Positions 11,289-21,979 of a stretch of 64,000 nucleotides of DNA are shown here, piece after piece. Each line of letters begins with the position of its first letter. Position 1 is the first letter of the stretch. The notes beneath the pieces are model-generated. The model was given only the letters and a program-made list of their open reading frames with translations, made no database searches and was not told the origin of the DNA. The translations under genes were made by a program, and so were the position numbers. Source of the stretch: Pisolithus tinctorius (taxonomy: Eukaryota > Basidiomycota > Agaricomycetes > Boletales > Pisolithaceae). The stretch spans positions 3,534,001-3,598,000 of the forward strand of contig JANFAH010000003.1 in the NCBI GenBank assembly GCA_024663395.1. Reading direction: 5' to 3'.

Positions 11289-14200
11289 TCACTTTGCGAC
11301 CTTCCAACTTGACGGCGGAGGAACCCGACTCCGTCCCGGACTCCTGGGTGAGGAAGGCGGAGCTGCGCCTGTCTTCGCACGAGGTCTCGGTGCGGGCCCA
11401 TCATATGCACTTGCAGAACTAGCAGGGACGCCACGACCCGCTTGCAAATAGCTCGATCTCGACGACGGTCCAAATGATTCCCCATATGCACTCTTTGACG
11501 CCCATCCAGCCGCGCCGCCGAACTCGCTTTGCGTACTGTTGATTCCACCACCATACATCAAGGCTGTGCCCGGGAACATCGTAGGAGCGCCATGCCACTG
11601 ACCTGGCGGCATGAGCATACCCGTATTTGGCATACCCATCATGCCCGCCCCAGGTCTGGGTCCCGCCCCACCATACACACTCGCCGCGCTACCACCTCCG
11701 TACACAGATCCGCCGCTCCCAAACCCAGCGTTAGAACTCCTCTCCCATTCTTCGCCGGCGACAGCAATAGCGTGTTGGGCGACTGCCATCTGGTACGCCT
11801 GCTTTGCCATCATCATGGCGCGCTGATGGGCAGCAAGGAAAGCAGGGTCGTTGTTGAACTGAAGTTGAGGAACTATGCCACTCATGCCCGTAGCCATCGG
11901 TTGTTGCCAAGATACCCATCCATTCGGTGTCATCATGCCCGGCATATTGCCCTCCATACCCATTCCCATCATCGGGCTCATGCTCATTCTCATTCGTCCA
12001 TTCCCGGAACGATGTGACAGCTCGTCATCCCACCCATCGTGCACCAGTGGACCACGGCTATTGACGAGCTTGCCAAACTAGTAAGGGGAAATCAGATATT
12101 GATATCTCGCCCTTTCACAAGAGAAAACAAAGTCGGCATACCTCGATAGCAGCCTTTGCTTCGCTCCTTCTCCTCTCGCGCCTCCTCTCCTCCTCTGCAG
12201 CTTCGCTCTTCGCCCTCTCTCTCCCGCGCTCCCTACCCTTTTCAGGTATATCCTCGAAGGTAACGCTTGACTTCCTTATGTGAGCACGTGCCTTCAATGT
12301 AGACCCGACATCGCTCCCACTCTCACGCAGTCTAACACCAATCTCACTCCCATCGCGCGGAGTGAACGGAGGACCGCCACTGCTAGACTCGCCAGTCGAG
12401 CTGGGGGCAGGACTGTCGCCACGTGCGGAACTATTGCCTACGAAGGGGCGCTGCGGCATCAACTGCGACCCGTATGGTAAGAAGCTGCTGTTGCGGCCAG
12501 ACGAGGACGAAGAAGGCGGCGAGGACATCAGAGATGCCAACGTGTGCGACTGCGGACGCGAGCGCGTCTCTGGAGGGCCGGCAGAGGTCGCACGTAGCTT
12601 CATAGTACTCTGGGAAGACTGCCTGTTGTCCGCTTTGACAGATGGAGAGTCGGGGATAGAACGGATAAGTGGGATAGGGGGAACGCGGGACGCGCGAGAA
12701 GACGACGAGGTAGTAGACTTGGAGTCTGACTTGTCGGTTGACGAATATGAAGGGGGATTCATCAAAGTAGTGGAGCGCGGACGGGCGCCCACAGCAGCAG
12801 CAGACCTTGTTGTCCTGATGGGCGGTGAGGAAGTCACCGGAAGCGAGGCGGCGATAGGTGGGGACGGCGACGTCTGTGAGATCCCGGACAATGCTAGTGC
12901 GTTGGGGCGGTCTAGATACTACTGCAAACGAAGACAAAGGTTGTCGCTCGCGGATGGGGGTTGGGATAATGCGATCGTTAGATTTCTGCTCAGGTTCCTG
13001 AACCCGAGGGAAAGCGCTAGAGTTAGTCTGTGACTTCTCTTTGTCTCTCTCCGAGTCAAACGAATTAACAAGTCGGATGGCATTTACAAGTTCCTCCTCG
13101 GAATCCGAAGGGCCTTTGACTGTAGCGGTCGAGACGGTGGTCGCTTCACTGCTCATTCTCCGATGATGGGTCGTTGGTTGCTGTTTACTTCCCACCACAG
13201 GGCTCTGCCCTCTCATCGGTGAGGGACTTGAAGAGTTCGACATGAAACTGTTCGACATGTTGATCGCTGGCGGTGGGGAGAAGGGCTCATCCTTGCCTGT
13301 GGGCTTCTTGATCGAGTTCTCGTGCCTCAACACAGGGGTCAGAACGGGCGGGCTTCCGACGAGAGACTTGATATCGATCAGAGGTTTCGGGGGAGCACGT
13401 GAAGACTTATTTGTAGAAACCGAAGTTGAGCTTCCGGGTCTCCGAGGCGGGACCAAAGTCGATAAGGGCTTATCCTCTGAGTTGCTACTATCCGAACAAT
13501 CAGATGAAGTATCTGAGTCGTCATTCTTCCGTCGCTGGGGCACCAATTTGGGCTCTGATGTATTGCGCGCCACGGCGAAGCATAGGGAGTTACCAGGATT
13601 ATGAGCTAGATACCCCCAAAACAACTGAAGACCTTACCAGGTAACCCGTGAGCAGAGTTTGTGCCTGCCAAGAGTGACGCACGGCGTGCTGCGGCGTCAG
13701 GAATTATCGCACTCGTCGATGCGGAAGCTCTTGCCCGAGGTGCAAACGACGACTCCATCGGGCTCGCTCGCGGCGAATCTGCTCTAGACCATCTCGCAAA
13801 ATCTGACGCTGATGGAGACGGCTCAGGTAAAGAGCCGTGTCCCATCTCGGACTGAGCAAGACGCCGAGAAGTAATGGTGCGCTCTCCACCACGCTTCTGG
13901 GTTAGTTCATCACCACTATCCACGTCTTCATCTTCTTCGGAACTCGAATCTTCCGAATCAGAAGAGGTTTGTACGGCAGAACTGTTTGGCCTAGAGGATG
14001 ACCAAGGGGGGACGGAAGCACGATTTGATTGAGAGATTTCTGACCCTGAAACAGCCGAAACCGTAGACGCACGCTTCCTGGCAACAGCATCGAGACGGAG
14101 TGTATCGGTGGCTGACGGAGGCCGGAAGGAAGGGACAGGGGACTCTGCGCGGCTTCTCCGAGCCTGCGCTTCACGGAATGCGGCAACAGATATCCGCTGT

Positions 14201-14958
14201 GACGAATCAGATCCAAAACTTTCATCCCGCGGTCGTGGTCGGGGAAGGGGCAAAGAAATATCTGCCACTACTGAAGTAGTGTGTGCCTTCTGAGGAGACG
14301 CGTTGGTACCTGCTGGAATGTGACGAAAAGACTTTAAATTGAAAGACGAATCTTCGGTTCCCGATTTAGTAGCGGGGGGAGAAGAAATGGTCGAAGGTGG
14401 TTGCGAGACTTTGGATTTTGTGCGCTGTCTCGCCCATGAGAAAAGGCCTGGTTTTTTGGATAGATTCGAAGGGGCAGACGAGTGAGCTTCACTGAGTACA
14501 TCCGTTAACGATGATGTACTGGGGGTATCTGTACAAAGGTTCGAACGTGTGGAATGGGGACTGCGGTCGTTATAGACCCCAAATATGGATGACTTTGGTG
14601 GAGGAGGGGGAAGACCACGACCTGGATCTGAGACGACAGAGGATCGTGGTGGTGCGTCGTTCAAGGACACGGGTGCTAGCTGAGAGGCATCCGGTGTGCC
14701 TGGCTGATGCACATGCTTGTTGCGACGGAAAGGGAGCTTAAGTTTGCTGGAAGAAGCACCTCTGGGACCTGAGTATACAGGAGTCGGACGGGGCAAGCAT
14801 TCGTCAGGGAAGACATATTCAGCTTCGATGGACTCTCCTCCTCCTGTACTCGCGACGGATGCCACCGACTCAGCTGCTGCAGGGGTGGTCGAGGAGGGGT
14901 TGTTCCTCGAGTTGCTGCCGTGCTTGTCACGTTTGAAAAACCCACCCAGCAATGGCAT
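11289..14958 (-). CDS. Large Ser/Pro-rich, mostly disordered protein (unrecognised)
   Basis: I do not recognise a family with a known role. Start MPLLGGFFKRDKHGS at 14958; first exon to about 13640, intron with GTAAGG donor, second large exon EPKLVPQRRKNDDS onward, an intron near 12075-12135 (AAIE then FGKLVNSRGPLVHDGWDDE), last exon to 11289. About 1,150 residues. Most is Ser/Pro/Arg-rich low complexity with acidic patches (SSSEEDEDVDSGDE). A charged coiled-coil-like run (EKGRERGRERAKSEAAEEER) precedes a Met/Gly-rich C-terminus with MMAKQAYQMAVAQHA. Around 12885 the Ser/Pro-rich reading jumps by one base, a probable insertion. The pattern suggests a scaffold or regulatory protein with many phosphosites; that is inference. 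Confidence 0.65.
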
Positions 14959-15836
14959 GAAGCGCAGGGTCCGAGTCTAGGAGTAATGACCGTCAGCGTG
15001 ATCCAGGTAAGAGAAAGGAAAGGAGAGCTGAAGGTTGTCCAGCAGGACCATGCCATGAGGTCCTCGTTCGTAACATTAAATATTTTTTGTTCCGATATCT
15101 CCAAATATGGTAATGTAAGGTTGCTATAGTGCACTTCTAGTGGGACGATAAGCGGCTATCAGAACGTGTATGGCAGGCAGGGCGTCTAGTTATTCCATTC
15201 TATTGCACGATTGCCATCAGCGAGCGGTTGGGGTGATCTAAATCATGGTTGTACAACACTGAGATAACGGTGCGGCAGCATGGCGCAAGGTCAGGCACAG
15301 GTGGGCCAAATGACGGCTGGGCGTCGACCGTGTGCCATGACGCAACCGAGTCTACGTTTTCTATGCCCCCTATCATCATCATAGGGAACCTGACCGGTGA
15401 CGGGCCCGCTATGTGGCTAATTGTTTGTTCAACGGCCTCAGGATCTGCATGAGAACACCCCTATCAATTCCGCTGCGTGAGGCACAAAAATTCGAAGCTA
15501 TGGTAAGAGGTGAAGGAAGGTTGCGCATTGATGCCAGTACATAGTTGTATGACGTTCCAGTCCAACTGTGCCACCAACTCACCAATATCTTTCTCTACAT
15601 CTTCATGTTTTGGATTGTCTTCTCGTCGAGTCCACTGTCTGTGCCTCCACACTTGCCAAAGCGCCTAGCCCACATGTCTCCATCACAACAAGACCTGGCC
15701 TCCTGCAGAATATGGCAGATCGCTTCCCAGGATGTCACTACAACACGATTTGCAGTGCTTCCCGTTCCTCGTCCGTCGCCCATTCTCCCACTGTGGTTGG
15801 TCAGATTCCAAGTACATACACGGCACGTCATCCGCA
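14959..15836. other. upstream region, no gene seen
   Basis: Presumed promoter region of the minus-strand Ser-rich gene, then unassigned sequence up to the inverted-repeat element. Short open stretches on both strands show no domain. Confidence 0.35.
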
Positions 15837-16331
15837 CATCAGGAAAATAACACTTTACTATTTTTGACTTTTTGTGACAATTGTGACATTTTGGGAAGGA
15901 ATCTACCATTGTTACCCATGTCCTGCAGGCATGGCTGCACTGTTCTCACTGATTTTGGTCTTGTTCAAACCACCTAATTCATAGCTTTCAGTAGATACCA
16001 CATACATTCAAATTTATGGAGGTTCCAAAGAGATAATGTGATTTTTCTCTCAGACAGTGTGCATCACACCAATGGCTCAATATCTCTGAATTATCAGATG
16101 TTTTCTAGTCTTCTTGGCTTAGATATATCATCACTTAGTTGTTTCAATAGATTCTGTTCTCTTTTCATTCTTCAAAATGCTGTTTATGGTCAGAAAAAAG
16201 TACAGATAGTAGGTTCCTTCCCAAAAAGTCACAAATAGTCACAATAGTCACAAAAAAGTCAAAAAAAGTCACAAAAAGGTCAAAAATAGTCACAAAAAGG
16301 TCAAAAATAGTAAAGTGTTAATTTCCTGATG
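15837..16331. mobile_element. MITE-like 495-bp inverted-repeat element
   Basis: The left end reads CATCAGGAAAATAACACTTT and the reverse complement of the right end reads CATCAGGAAATTAACACTTT; the match continues through TTTTTGAC, TTTTTGTGAC and on to a shared TTGGGAAGGAA(C/T)CTAC motif, about 65 bp on the left and about 130 bp on the right, the right arm being longer because its internal unit is repeated. The middle (about 15905-16205) has no coding capacity. This is the structure of a non-autonomous DNA transposon or foldback element. I find no clear target duplication. It lies 220 bp downstream of the cysteine-less thioredoxin-like gene. Confidence 0.65.
16224..16318. repeat. short tandem units in the right arm of the MITE-like element
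   Basis: Iterated GTCACAA(A) and GTCACAAAAAGGTCAAAAAT-type units; the 20-bp form occurs at least twice in direct succession. The left arm of the same element has one such unit, so the array expanded only on the right. Confidence 0.7.
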
Positions 16332-16551
16332 CAGGAACTGCTTAGATCAAAATTTAGAAGTTGTACCGTGGAACTCTATATAGTGCAACGTAGAAATGTA
16401 AACCTAATTAGCCTCGTGTTCAATGTCCTCGTCGGTATCTGGCAGGTGTGAGTACGTTTAAGAACCTTTCTATGGAAAACGTCCATTGACAGAATGGAGC
16501 TGCCGTCTTCCCTAAGCAAACTAAAGACTCGGCGAAGGAGCCCTCCTTTCC

Positions 16552-17114
16552 CTATGCTTGGTCTACGCAGATTCGATGATCGAGTCGGTTCTGGCAACAG
16601 AGCTCAGGCCCGAGTCGTTCCAGCCACCAACGTGCGATCCCATAAGCTTCTGCGGTGATGGTCAGTGTCAAAGTCACAGATCCAGAAGAACCACTGACAT
16701 GGATATTTCCTGCGTCTACGCCCCCTGCATATCCAACCTTCTTTCCATCCTTGAACACAATGCAGGTGGGAACCTATCGGTGCACGTCACGGTGAGGTGA
16801 AGACGAATTAGACATGCGTTGGATTAGCAATGCTCACCACTCTAATATCTATTTCCATGGCTACCTCGTCGAGTTCATCGACATTCACCCAGTAAAAGTC
16901 CACCCCAATGCGTTTCCAGGTCTCTTCAAGCATCGAGAAGTGCTGGGCAGGGAACTGTAGCATACCGCTTCCGTCGGCATGGAAATCTATAACCACAACT
17001 CGACCGCTGTTAATCTAGAATTAAAGAGGTCGAGTCTTCTTCAGCGCAATACCAGCATGCCAAGCTTACGATCCTCGTGAAATCCTGGGCATTTTTGATA
17101 CAGTTTGCAGCCAT
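16552..17114 (-). CDS. Thioredoxin-fold protein lacking the active-site cysteines
   Basis: Minus strand, ATG at 17114 (MAANCIKNAQDFTRI), intron 17069-17015, exon 2 17014-16838, intron, exon 3 from 16775. Exon 2 begins INSGRVVVIDFHADGSGML and aligns without gaps to the paralogues: the WCGPC position is GSGML, so the first cysteine is Ser and the second is Leu. The rest of the fold is kept: FYWVNVDELDEVA, then VPTCIVFKDGKKVGY with the cis-proline. Intron positions are those of the other thioredoxins here. The last ~40 residues (SGSVTLTLTITAEAY onward) are not thioredoxin-like, so the end is uncertain. It cannot act as a dithiol reductase; a binding or regulatory role, or early pseudogenisation, are both possible. 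Confidence 0.7.
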
Positions 17115-18012
17115 CGGAGTGCTTTTGGAACAAAGAGAGGAGGATGCACCACTGTAGAATATTGGAAAAGACTAACAGGGACGCGCAAATCGCAGATTAG
17201 TGTGACGAGGTACGCCTTTTATCACCCCAGAGCACAGTATCGGATAGGCGAATGCCATGAGGCCGCGATGTGTTGGGGCAAGCCCGAAAGAAACCTCTTC
17301 TTAGTTTTGGGGACGGTAAGCACCACATGCTTATTCACGGCGCAAGAAAGTACACCACGAACCTCTAACGATGGTTGCGTCGATGCAAGTGTGAACGTCA
17401 GTGTGACATGTTATATTCTGCATTCTGTGATGGCGCAGTGATGTCATGTACACGACGTCATTCGTCCGACGGTGGTGTGTGACTCATCAGGCAAGTAATG
17501 ATAAACCTCCGGAACCGTCGAAGAGTTTGTAGGTTCGCACACAGTAGCACTGTACCTGAGCCTAAGTCATGAATCAGAATGGCGGTGTTGTTGCGAGGTT
17601 ACAGAGCATAGCCAAAGTTCAGACTCTCCGCTCAGTTCGGTCGGCGGCAGCTTGTGAGTCGATACGACGCCTCTGAGAAATAATTCACCGACTCGGATGT
17701 CAAAGTGGTCCGAGAATCGACCACCTGCCATTTACGGAAGGCAACACTGATGCAGGCAATAGCTCGACAAGGGTCATTTATTTGAGCCGGCTGTGTACGT
17801 CGACCAACTGCCGTGAGCTATCTGTCAGCACTCCTGAGACCAGCTAGACGTTGCTATCTCCTTGGGCGCGGTTCACAACGACGCCCATTTATTAACCCGT
17901 CTGGCTGGTAGAGGTGTGTAAGTTTACCATTTTATATTTCCCGGCCCGCTGAGAGATCGAACGACCTCCAGGTTGACCTTGGGGAAAATACTTGGCAGTG
18001 GGTAACAGGAAG
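17115..18012. other. divergent upstream region
   Basis: Lies between the divergent starts of the thioredoxin-like gene (-) and the GRAM/sterol-transfer gene (+), so it should hold both promoters. No clear TATA box or coding stretch was found; a plus-strand open stretch at 17202-17441 has no domain. Confidence 0.4.
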
Positions 18013-21000
18013 ATGGCGCCAAATTTCCTCGCAAAACTTGTCAGACCGTCGGCTGCCCAGAATTCCGCAGTCCCAAGTGGAAATACCCCTGCCAGTGACG
18101 AACCGCGGCTCGTCAGCTCCAGCTCTCGGCGCTCCTCTATCGCTGGCGAGCCATACTCCCATCTTGCACCGAAACCGTACGGTGAAGAGACATCCGACAC
18201 GCATTCGCGCAGTTCCAGAGGTAGCTTCAAGATAGGCGTCATTCCTCCTTCACCACATCCCGCAGGCAGCCCCATGTCCGGCTTCACCGACCTTCCTTCG
18301 ACGGAGTCCGGACATACGCACGATGTTCCTTTTTGTACCCACAGACGCACACGTTCACAAGACCGGCAAGTACCTGACAGACATGCGATTTCGCTCGCCG
18401 CACACACGATGAACGTGAATCCAGAGTGGGCCATCTCTGAAGAGGTTTTATCTACACCCCACCCAGACCGTCCCGAAGTCAGGGGCCCCACAACACTGGA
18501 AGCTTCTCCAGCACAGAGTCTGCGTCAACTTAGTCCCGCATCTTCGACAGGGAACCTCAGAGGATTGATCGATAAACATACGTCTCGCAGCGCCACGGGA
18601 CCTGATGTTCCGAATGTAGAGAAGAAGCCTTCTAAGCAATCTATCCGTAGCCGCACGCAACCCCCTGTCCCATTGAAACTCGATCACATTAACAAGTCCA
18701 ATGCACGGCATGATGTGAGGAGCCGTCAGAACGGCCACCATGAGGACGGCAATAACGAAGCTATGCTTTCGGGTGGTGCCAGTGGCGTAGTCGAGTCGCC
18801 TACAGCGGCATCCTCGCAAAAGGCCGAGTCTCGTGAATTCCTCAACCTACGTACTGACGTTGATGCAACTTCGCTTCGGTCAGCGGCAAGCTCGACTTCG
18901 AAGAAAACAAAGCAAGCGGGATCGGGCTGGCGCCGGCCTTCTGTGGGAAACCCTACACGTAAGAATACAGGCATTGCTAGTGCCCTCGCTGCCTCCGGTC
19001 TAGCAATGGCGAATGCGACATCGCAGGTACCCCCTCTCCCAACTACCCCTTTACCTCAGACGCCCAGGAACGGCAACGCCCAGAACGGATCAAAATCCAG
19101 AGAAAGGACCATGTCAGTCAACAATGCAGCTTCTCCTTCCGTTTACTCTATGCCAGGAACGATCAATGGTGGTAATAGCGCGAGGCAAATATCCCTGAGC
19201 AAGAGTGATTACTCCGACAGACAATATCAATCGGATTCATCTGAATCGACTGGTGGTTCGGAGTCGGACGACGAATTGGACCTGAATGAAGAGAACATCC
19301 CTGTCACTGGTTTCGCAGTCGCGAGCAGTAAACGCAACGCAGACTTCCACGAGCTCTTCCCTAACATCCCCGAGGGTGATTACCTCATCGAAGGTAAAGT
19401 GTTCTCTTTGACCCCTAAAAGCCTCAGAGTGACGGTGACCGCAGACTACGGTTGCGCACTGCAAAGGGAGATCCTAATACAAGGCAGAATCTATATATCA
19501 GAAAACCATATATGTTTCCACGCAAACATATTTGGTTGGATCACCGACGTATGTTTGCCCGCTCTTATGCCCAAACTGTTAGCCCAAGTAACACGTTACC
19601 ATGTAGCTCTCCATTCCTATATACGAAATCACAGGGCTGGAGAAGAAGATGACCGCATTCGTCATTCCGAACGCAATCCAAATCACCACCCGACAAGCAA
19701 AGTACACTTTCGCCTCGTTCCTATCGCGTGATACGACGTACGATGTTATCGCAAACATTTGGCGTCTCGCGCGTCCCGAGTATAGCGTCACCGATGGTCC
19801 TGGAAGCCGAACAAACTCTTCGCGGGATATTGTATCTGCACCAAGCGTTTCGGAGGCCGTGGCGGACAAGGGGACAGCACCCGTGGCGGGCGCAAATAAG
19901 GTGACCCACTGCTCGTGTTCCAAGAGCGGCGATCATTTGAACGAGGTGGCACTTGAGACGGTATTACCAGGCACCCCAGAGAAGATAAACAACCTTATGT
20001 TTGCGAGCGGGTTTATCAAGCATTTCATGAGGGTGGACCAGAAATTGACAGGTACCACTTCCTCGGTTTATCTTCGTTCGTGCAGTTTCGGACTTGACTT
20101 CGTCCTTAACAGACATCCAGATATCCGACTGGACACCCGTCGCTCCAGGGTCCAAACTGCTATCTCGAAATATGTCGTACATCAAGCCGCTGAACAACAG
20201 CGTCGGGCCGAGGCAAACCAAATGCGAACTTCACGACGAGAGCGTGTACTGCGACTTTGACGACCACGTCGTGATGATGACAACCACCAGGACGCCAGAC
20301 GTACCTAGCGGCGGCGTGTTCTCCGTGAAGACACGCACATGTATAATGTGGGCGAGCGCGGTCTCGACGAGAGTGATCGTCACGACGCAGGTCGAATGGA
20401 CTGGCAGAAGTTTCATTAAAAGTTGGTCGATCTCTTGCGGTGTTGGCAGGAATCTGACATGGTGGTAATCTCACAGGTCTGATCGAGAAAAGCGCTATCG
20501 AGGGTCAGAAACAGTACCATTCCGACCTCGATAAAGCGATGCGGATGTACATCCAGGAACACCAATCCGAGTTTATCCCTGAAGGTATCGACCCGTGTGC
20601 GGTTGCACCCGTCGAGCCGATCACGCCTATCGCAGAAGCAGCAGAACTCGCCTTGGATGGAGTGTCCGGCGAAGAGGTGTGGAAGGCTCGGGAGCGTGAT
20701 AGGAACAGGCGGGGTCTCCAATGGGCGTACGACACCTTGGACGGGGCGTACAATGTCGCGAAGCGGTCAACCATGGGCGCAATCGAACTCGTGAAGGAGG
20801 CATGGGACCAGTCCTCGTCAACGACAATCTTGTGGTTCGTGATTGTGGCCTTGGTATTCAGTAACATTTGGACGCTTGCTCTTGTTGGGAAGAGGGAGGA
20901 AGCAGGGAGGCGAAAGGAAGCAAAGAAAGCAGAGGAAAGGGAAAAATGGGTGAAGGAGGTCGTCCATAGTATTTGGGAGGAGATGTCGGCACGACCATCG

Positions 21001-21135
21001 GGGAGCTTCATGCCAGCGTTGCAGTTGGGCCCTTCGACAGATTGGAAGGCTGAGATTGTAGGTCTCCGACAAGCACTGGATGCGGTGGAGGAGCGGGTTA
21101 AGGTTATCAGAGAGAACTTGGATGCTTTGGACTAG
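18013..21135 (+). CDS. Lam/Ysp-type GRAM + VASt sterol-transfer protein of ER contact sites
   Basis: Proteins of this family move sterols between plasma membrane and ER at contact sites and are anchored in the ER. Exons 18013-19548, 19607-20051, 20113-20421 and 20475-21135 give ~980 residues without any frame break. The first ~430 residues are Ser/Pro-rich and disordered. The GRAM domain follows (DFHELFPNIPEGDYLIE, ILIQGRIYISENHICFHANIFGW, GLEKKMTAFVIPNAIQI), then the VASt/StART-like domain (QKLTDIQISDWTPV, MSYIKPLNNSVGPRQTKC, TPDVPSGGVFSVKTR). A single membrane segment (TTILWFVIVALVFSNIWTLAL) near the C-terminus and a coiled coil complete the standard order. ATG at 18013 chosen as the first methionine before the conserved NFLAKLVRPS; an upstream exon cannot be excluded. 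Confidence 0.9.
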
Positions 21136-21979
21136 TCCAAGTTCTCGGTGTTTCTCGCTGGGTGTCGGCGGGACTCGTTTGTATTTGATATTTACTTTCG
21201 GAGGGACATACTCCTATTGCATGGCTCACCTCACCTACTAACTAGTGAGATATCGTGCAGCTCATGTTTCTGGCACTTCGGAAGAGTGATTTTCTGCGAG
21301 TATATCAGATTCCAAACATATCAGGTCCGCTACATGGAGGACATTTCTTCTGCCACTATTATTATCCGCATTCCGATATGCAAGAAAAAAAAAGCAGAAA
21401 AACAAACAAACAAAAGAATAAAACCAAACCTGCGAAGAAGTGATAATGATGGAACTGCTAGAACCGAAAAATTAGGACGAGCGACGATGGTAGCGATGAT
21501 GATGGGTCTAAAAGGATCGTTATCATTTGGGATGCAAAGGGCTAAAAACACTAAAGACAACAGCAATGCAAGTAATGACAGACAAGGAGAAAAAAGGACA
21601 TCAAGTAATTATGACCGAGAGGAATGGGCTGTTGGTTCAGTGATGAAGCCGCTTTTTTTTTTTTGCTTGATTTTTCTTTTTCTTATAAAAAAAAAAAAGA
21701 GGCATGATGGTAGTAATAGTCAACAGGAGAACCGGCAGGTGTTAAAAAAAGCGCGGAAATAAGCAAAGAAAAAAAAAGGAAAGTGAGACTGTTTAAGTAG
21801 TGTAGAAACAATGCATGGTGATAATGAGACTGGAGAGAGAGACAGAAAATATGAGGCTTACACAAGATAGGGAGACGTGTTTGTTTGCTTGTTTGGAATT
21901 AAAGAGTCGACGACGCCAAGGATCCGGCCCCCAGTGGCGCGGACGAAAGATCAACAAAAAAAAAGAAAGAGGACGGTGG
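21136..21979. other. convergent spacer with homopolymer tracts
   Basis: Between the 3' ends of the sterol-transfer gene and the PX-AGC kinase gene. Rich in A and T runs (for example around 21383-21392, 21651-21662 and 21688-21702). No gene seen; likely untranslated regions and terminator sequence for both genes. Confidence 0.45.
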
